Assembly: GCF_001854325.1 (NCBI RefSeq)
Contig: NZ_CP017755.1
Span: forward strand, 558,001 to 622,000
DNA from: Cupriavidus malaysiensis
GTDB lineage: Bacteria; Pseudomonadota; Gammaproteobacteria; Burkholderiales; Burkholderiaceae
Reading direction: 5' to 3'
Length of the DNA stretch: 64,000 bases
Each line of letters begins with the position of its first letter. The stretch's first letter is position 1. The notes below the pieces were generated by a model that worked only from the letters and a program-made list of their open reading frames with translations, was not told where the DNA came from and searched no databases. Both the position numbers and the translations under genes were made by a program. Positions 60,352 to 64,000 of this stretch are shown one piece after another.

Positions 60352-61410
60352 TCAGTGCAGCGAGATGCCGGCCGCGGCGATGACCGAGGCATAGCGGGGC
60401 AGGTCGCGTGTCAAGGTGGCGTCCAGCTCCTGCGGCGTCGAGCCGACCACGGCATAGCCGGCCTCTTCGAGCTGGGCGCGCACCGCCGGTGCCTGCAGCA
60501 CGGCGGCGACGTCGCGGCTGAGCTTTTCCACCACGGCGGTGGGCGTGGCGGCCGGCGCGATCAGGCCCTGCCAGCTCTCCACGGCGAAGCCGGGCACGCC
60601 GGATTCGGCCAGGGTCGGCACCTGCGGCAGCGCCTTGGCGCGATAGGGCGTGGTGACCGCCAGCGCGGTCAGGCGGCCGCTGCGCACATAGTCGGTGACG
60701 GCCGCCAGCGTGATCAGCGTGGCGTCGATATGCCCGCCGAGCAGGTCCATGGTGGCGGGCGCGCCGCCGCCATAGGGGATGTAGTTGACGCGGATGCCGA
60801 GCTGGCGCGCCAGCATCTCGTGGGCGACATGGGCGATGCCGCCGTTGCCCGGCAGGCCCAGCGCGATCTCGCCGGGGCGCTTTTTCACCAGGGCCGCGTA
60901 CTCGCCGAAGGTCTTCACGCCCAGGTCCGGGCGCACCACCAGGATCTGCGGGTTGACCACCGCCTTGGTGACGCCGCGGAAGGCGCGGCCCGAGTCATAG
61001 GGCAGGCTCTTGAACAGCACGGCGTTCAGGGTCACGCCCTCGCCGGCCAGCAGCAGCGTGCTGCCGTCCGGCCGCGCCTTGGCCACCTGGGCCGCGCCGA
61101 GCGTGCCGCTGGCACCGACCACGTTGTCCACCACCACCGGGCGCCCCCACTTCTCGCTCAAGCGTGGCGCCAGCGTGCGGGCCAGCTTGTCGGCGCTGCC
61201 GCCGGCGGCCACTGGCACCACGATGCGGATGGCCTGCGCGGTGTCGTTGGCCGCGGCCGCGGGGCTGGCCGCCGCGAGGCCGGCGAACACAACCGTGACA
61301 GCGGTGGCAGCCATGGTGGCCGCGGCGCTCATGTTGCCAAGGGCCGCACGCAGGGCGGAGCGCAACGGACGCAGGGAACGGAGGGAGCGGAGCGGAGTGC
61401 GGCGGAACAT
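60352..61410 (-). CDS. TctC/Bug-family periplasmic solute-binding receptor
   Basis: A 352-aa receptor. The N-terminus holds three Leu-Arg-Ser repeats (RSLRSLRPLRS) before the hydrophobic signal core ending SPAAAAND, an unusual extension; the real start might be the Met at about residue 27. The mature part has IRIVVPVAAGGSADKLARTL, VVDNVVGASGTLGAAQVAKA and NYIPYGGGAPATMDLLGGHI. It heads the leftward operon with the aminopeptidase and importer 3. A GGAAACATTCGTT element lies upstream. Ligand unknown. Confidence 0.88.
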   Translation of the reverse strand: MFRRTPLRSLRSLRPLRSALRAALGNMSAAATMAATAVTVVFAGLAAASPAAAANDTAQAIRIVVPVAAGGSADKLARTLAPRLSEKWGRPVVVDNVVGASGTLGAAQVAKARPDGSTLLLAGEGVTLNAVLFKSLPYDSGRAFRGVTKAVVNPQILVVRPDLGVKTFGEYAALVKKRPGEIALGLPGNGGIAHVAHEMLARQLGIRVNYIPYGGGAPATMDLLGGHIDATLITLAAVTDYVRSGRLTALAVTTPYRAKALPQVPTLAESGVPGFAVESWQGLIAPAATPTAVVEKLSRDVAAVLQAPAVRAQLEEAGYAVVGSTPQELDATLTRDLPRYASVIAAAGISLH

Positions 61411-61431
61411 GGCTGGCCCATCGTGTCGAAA

Positions 61432-61476
61432 GGGCCAGCTTAGTCAGCGCGGCGGCGCGCTCAAACGAATGTTTCC
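61432..61476 (-). promoter_or_regulatory. Shared importer-operon promoter element (importer 3)
   Basis: Read leftward, GGAAACATTCGTT (61464-61476) is followed 20 bp later by CTAAGCTGGCCC (61432-61443). The first matches the hyuA and importer 2 elements; the second is identical over 12 bp to the one before hyuA. It stands just upstream of the TctC gene start. Confidence 0.55.
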
Positions 61477-61504
61477 TCGTAAGGATATGCGGGGGAAGCT
61501 TGCG

Positions 61505-62470
61505 TCATGCGCGCCGCGTGAAGCGTTGTTCGACCACCTTGGTCCCCCACTGCTCGCCTTCCGCTTCACTGTGCAAGACGAAGCCGAAGGCTTCGTACAA
61601 GTGGCGCGCGGAGTCGAGTCCCTTGAAGGTCCAGAGGTAGGTCTCGCGGAAGCGCGCGTCGACAAAGCGCATCGCGTGCGCGAGGAGCTGCCGCCCGATG
61701 CCGGCGCCGCGCAGGGCGTCGTCGACGATGAACCAGCGCAGGTGCGCGACCCCGGTGTCGAGGTCGCCGTCGATCGCCAGGGAGGCGAGGGCGCGCCCGT
61801 TCTCGACATACAGCCAGAGCGCCTTGCCGGCGGCGGGCAAGGCGCCGGCGAAGGCGGCGAGTTCCGTTGCGACCTTCTGTTCGAAGAAGGCGCCGAAGCC
61901 CCAGTGCTGCGCATAGAAGCGCGCGTGCAGGGCAGCGATGTCGCCGATGCAGCCGGGCTGGTAGCCCTCGACGATGCGGGCGGAGGCGGCGTCTGCCACG
62001 CTCGCCTTGCTGTCGTTGTCCTGCGCCAGCGCATCGGCATAGAGTGCCAGCGAGCGCAGCAGTGCCTGCTGGTCGGAGGGCAGCAGGCGCCGCAAGGCGC
62101 TCGACACCTGATCCGTGGCGAAGCGGTCGATCTTGCTGCGCAGGGTTTCGCCCGCCGGCGTCAGGTAGAGATTGGCGGAGCGCGCATCCTCCTGCGAGGC
62201 CCGCCGCGTCACCAGGCCATCGGCTTCCAGCCTGGCCAGTTGCCGGCTGGTGTTCGATTTATCGAGCCTGAGGATCTTGCCCAGGTCGCGCGCGCTGATG
62301 CCCGGCGCCATGCCGATCTCGAGAACGGCGTGGACGGCCGAGGGCGCCAGATCGCTTTCGGCCAGGGTCGCGCGCATGAAGCCCAGCTCGCGCACCAGTC
62401 GGCGGGAGAAGTCGCGCAGCTCCAGGATGGTGGTTTCGCGCGGGGTGGCGGGGACGTCGACGAGGTCCAT
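61505..62470 (-). CDS. MarR-GNAT fusion: winged-helix regulator with acetyltransferase domain
   Basis: A 321-aa two-domain protein. Residues about 15-150 are a MarR winged helix (GISARDLGKILRLDKSNTSR, QLARLEADGLVTRR, SANLYLTPAG). Residues about 165-321 are a GNAT N-acetyltransferase with the acetyl-CoA loop DDALRGAGIGRQLLAHAM and LYEAFGFVLHSE. The fusion is a known family type; whether it acetylates a small molecule or a protein is unknown. An operator-bearing promoter lies directly upstream, so it probably represses itself. Confidence 0.9.
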   Translation of the reverse strand: MDLVDVPATPRETTILELRDFSRRLVRELGFMRATLAESDLAPSAVHAVLEIGMAPGISARDLGKILRLDKSNTSRQLARLEADGLVTRRASQEDARSANLYLTPAGETLRSKIDRFATDQVSSALRRLLPSDQQALLRSLALYADALAQDNDSKASVADAASARIVEGYQPGCIGDIAALHARFYAQHWGFGAFFEQKVATELAAFAGALPAAGKALWLYVENGRALASLAIDGDLDTGVAHLRWFIVDDALRGAGIGRQLLAHAMRFVDARFRETYLWTFKGLDSARHLYEAFGFVLHSEAEGEQWGTKVVEQRFTRRA

Positions 62471-62520
62471 GGTTGACTCGCTAAGGTGGCTCGGCTCGCA
62501 CAGGTTGCGCTGCGCAACCC

Positions 62521-62549
62521 AATATAGTTGCGAGTCGCAACTTTGTCAA
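62521..62549 (-). promoter_or_regulatory. Consensus promoter with palindromic operator in the spacer
   Basis: Read leftward, TTGACA (62544-62549) and TATATT (62521-62526) are separated by exactly 17 bp, and the spacer is filled by the 17-bp palindrome AGTTGCGACTCGCAACT (62526-62542, overlapping the -10 by one base). Binding there would exclude RNA polymerase, the usual MarR autorepression design. It is 51 bp before the MarR-GNAT start. Confidence 0.8.
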
Positions 62550-62657
62550 AGCGGGCGTTCCATCGGCGTTCCGTTGCCGTGACACCGGGCCCGGGAACTG
62601 CGGGGGCGCAGCGCCGGGCCCCGGCTCTCGTCTCTCGTCTCGCGTCTCCTCCCGGCT

Positions 62658-63704
62658 TCAGTCGACCGTGATGTGGTTGTCCTTCACCAGCTTCGCCCAG
62701 CGCGCCAGCTCGCCGTGCAGGAAGCGGGAGAACTCGTCCGGCGTGCCGCCGACCGGGACCACACCCAGCTCCGTCAGCCGTGCCTTGACCTTGGGGTCGT
62801 GCATGGCGGCGGCAACGGCCGCGGCGAGGCGCGCCACCACCGGAGCCGGCGTGCCCTTGGGCACGAAGACGCCGTTCCACTCCAGCACCTCGAACCCCGG
62901 CAGGCCGCTTTCGATCAGGGTCGGCACGTCCGGCAGCGCCGGCATGCGGCGGGCCGACGTCACCGCCAGCGCGCGCAGCTTGCCGCTCTTGACGTAGGGA
63001 ATGCCGGAGGCGGCGTTGGCGAAGTAGGCATCGACCTGCCCGCCCATCAGATCGGTCAGCGCGGGCGCGCCGCCCTTGTAGGGGATGTGCACCAGGTCGA
63101 CCTTGGCCTGGCTCTTCAGCAGCTCGCCGATCATGTGGGCCGGGCTGCCCGGCCCGTAGGAGGCATAGGTGATCTTGCCCGGCGCCTTGCGCACCGCGTC
63201 GAGGAAGGCCGCCAGCGTCTGGTAGGGGGCGCCGGGCGGCACCACCAGGATGTTCGGCGCGGTCACCGCCAGCGAGACCGGGATGAAGTCCTTGACCGGG
63301 TCGAACGGCAGCTTGCGCAGCGCCGGATTGACCGCGAAAGTCGACGCGTCGTACAGCACCGTGTAGCCGTCGGCGGGGGCCTGGGCCACCGCCATCGCGC
63401 CGATGGTGCCGCTGGCGCCGGGCTTGTTGTCGACGATCACCTGCTGCTTCAGCGACTGCGACAACTGCGCGGCGATGATGCGCGCGGCATTGTCGGCGCC
63501 GCCGCCGGCCGAATAGGGCACGACCAGCCGGATCGGCTTGGCCGGGTAGCCCGCTTCGCCCTGCGCGCCGGCCGGCGCGCAGAGGCCGAGCGCGGCGCAG
63601 GCCAGCAGGGCGCCGACCAGGGCGCGGCGCCGGGCCGGCGCGGCCCCGCTGCCTGCGCGTGGCGCTTTGCGGGGGCAATGAGTGGGGACGAGGGGGAAAG
63701 TCAT
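62658..63704 (-). CDS. TctC/Bug-family periplasmic solute-binding receptor
   Basis: A 348-aa receptor. The signal sequence (RRALVGALLACAALGLCAPA, ending GAQG) is followed by YPAKPIRLVVPYSAGGGADN, VDNKPGASGTIGAMAVAQAP and HIPYKGGAPALTDLMGGQVD. The ATG at 63704 is chosen as the first codon before a proper signal peptide. A second receptor gene of the same family lies 68 bp upstream on the same strand, so the two may be tandem paralogues sharing one transcript. Confidence 0.9.
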   Translation of the reverse strand: MTFPLVPTHCPRKAPRAGSGAAPARRRALVGALLACAALGLCAPAGAQGEAGYPAKPIRLVVPYSAGGGADNAARIIAAQLSQSLKQQVIVDNKPGASGTIGAMAVAQAPADGYTVLYDASTFAVNPALRKLPFDPVKDFIPVSLAVTAPNILVVPPGAPYQTLAAFLDAVRKAPGKITYASYGPGSPAHMIGELLKSQAKVDLVHIPYKGGAPALTDLMGGQVDAYFANAASGIPYVKSGKLRALAVTSARRMPALPDVPTLIESGLPGFEVLEWNGVFVPKGTPAPVVARLAAAVAAAMHDPKVKARLTELGVVPVGGTPDEFSRFLHGELARWAKLVKDNHITVD

Positions 63705-63772
63705 GTCGATCCAGGGTGTCGGGACGCGGGAGATCCCGCGCCTTATTGGGTAGGGGCTGATTCGGTGGCGGC

Positions 63773-64000
63773 CTATTCGATGGTGGCGCCGGAAGCCTGC
63801 ACGACGCGCTTCCATTTGGCCGCCTCGCGTGCCATCAGCTCGGCGTAGGCCGCCGGCGACGCGATCAGCGGGGAGGCGCCTTCGGCGCGCAGGCGCGCGG
63901 CGACGTCGGGCAGGCGCAGCACCTTGTCGATGCGCGCATGGAGGTCGTCGATCACCGCGCCGGGCGTGCCGCGCGGCGCGAGAATGCCGTAGCTGAGCGT
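63773..64000 (-). CDS. TctC/Bug-family receptor, partial at window edge
   Basis: The C-terminal 75 codons of a further TctC-type receptor; the rest lies beyond the right edge. Visible are YGILAPRGTPGAVIDDLHAR and the end AAKWKRVVQASGATIE, which match the family tail. It is the third such receptor within 4 kb and is on the same strand as the previous one. Confidence 0.85.
   Translation of the reverse strand, partial: TLSYGILAPRGTPGAVIDDLHARIDKVLRLPDVAARLRAEGASPLIASPAAYAELMAREAAKWKRVVQASGATIE

Overview
This is a 64 kb stretch of a high-GC chromosome or megaplasmid with the gene content of a soil beta-proteobacterium of the Burkholderiales, most likely Cupriavidus or a close relative. The basis is very strong G/C third positions, several TctC/Bug-type periplasmic receptors (an expanded family in Cupriavidus, Bordetella and Ralstonia), an AAHS-type aromatic-acid transporter, and alternating small catabolic modules each with its own regulator. 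This genus call is inference. No rRNA, tRNA, CRISPR array or intact insertion sequence was seen.

Left part (1-20,200). A GntR/FCD regulator is divergent from a short-chain dehydrogenase and an acyl-CoA dehydrogenase. A small, probably acquired patch follows: an AAA ATPase with an AT-rich promoter, a wrecked D-tartrate dehydratase gene and a nuclease-like protein. Next come an orphan FtsI-type penicillin-binding protein, a helically phased 11-bp repeat array, an orphan FliL, a PstS gene cut by an in-frame amber codon, a four-repeat periplasmic peptide, a LysR regulator, a serine hydrolase, a DUF2322 protein, a GntR/UTRA regulator, an IclR regulator with an aromatic-acid transporter, and cell-envelope hypotheticals.

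Catabolic modules (20,400-31,500). A TctC receptor and a VOC-SDR pair diverge from an intergenic region carrying two LacI-type palindromes exactly 100 bp apart, with the LacI regulator downstream. A second module (MFS transporter, Crp/Fnr regulator, cupin and SnoaL-like proteins) has two promoters with matching sites at about -41. Then come MarR plus DNA alkylation repair, the two surviving tails of a deleted divergent lacI/tctC pair, and a YcgR-type c-di-GMP brake.

Sulfur compartment (31,987-36,868, minus strand). Rhodanese, serine O-acetyltransferase (EpsC type), a 74-aa XRE regulator, a family 2A encapsulin shell and a cysteine desulfurase with a roughly 270-aa disordered cargo-loading extension make up a sulfur-storing encapsulin locus. 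This is the most striking system in the window.

Peptide import (37,447-61,410). Two rightward operons (HyuA/HyuB 5-oxoprolinase or hydantoinase with a five-gene ABC importer; a second importer with a fused double ATPase) and one leftward operon (TctC receptor, M17 aminopeptidase, third importer) sit side by side. The promoter regions of all three share a GGAAnnMTTCGTT element followed about 20 bp later by a CTAAGCT-like element, which suggests common control. A plausible joint theme is scavenging of peptides and gamma-glutamyl or cysteine-containing compounds beside a cysteine-consuming compartment; this link is inference. The right edge holds a MarR-GNAT fusion with a textbook operator-in-spacer promoter and two more TctC receptors, the last cut by the window end.
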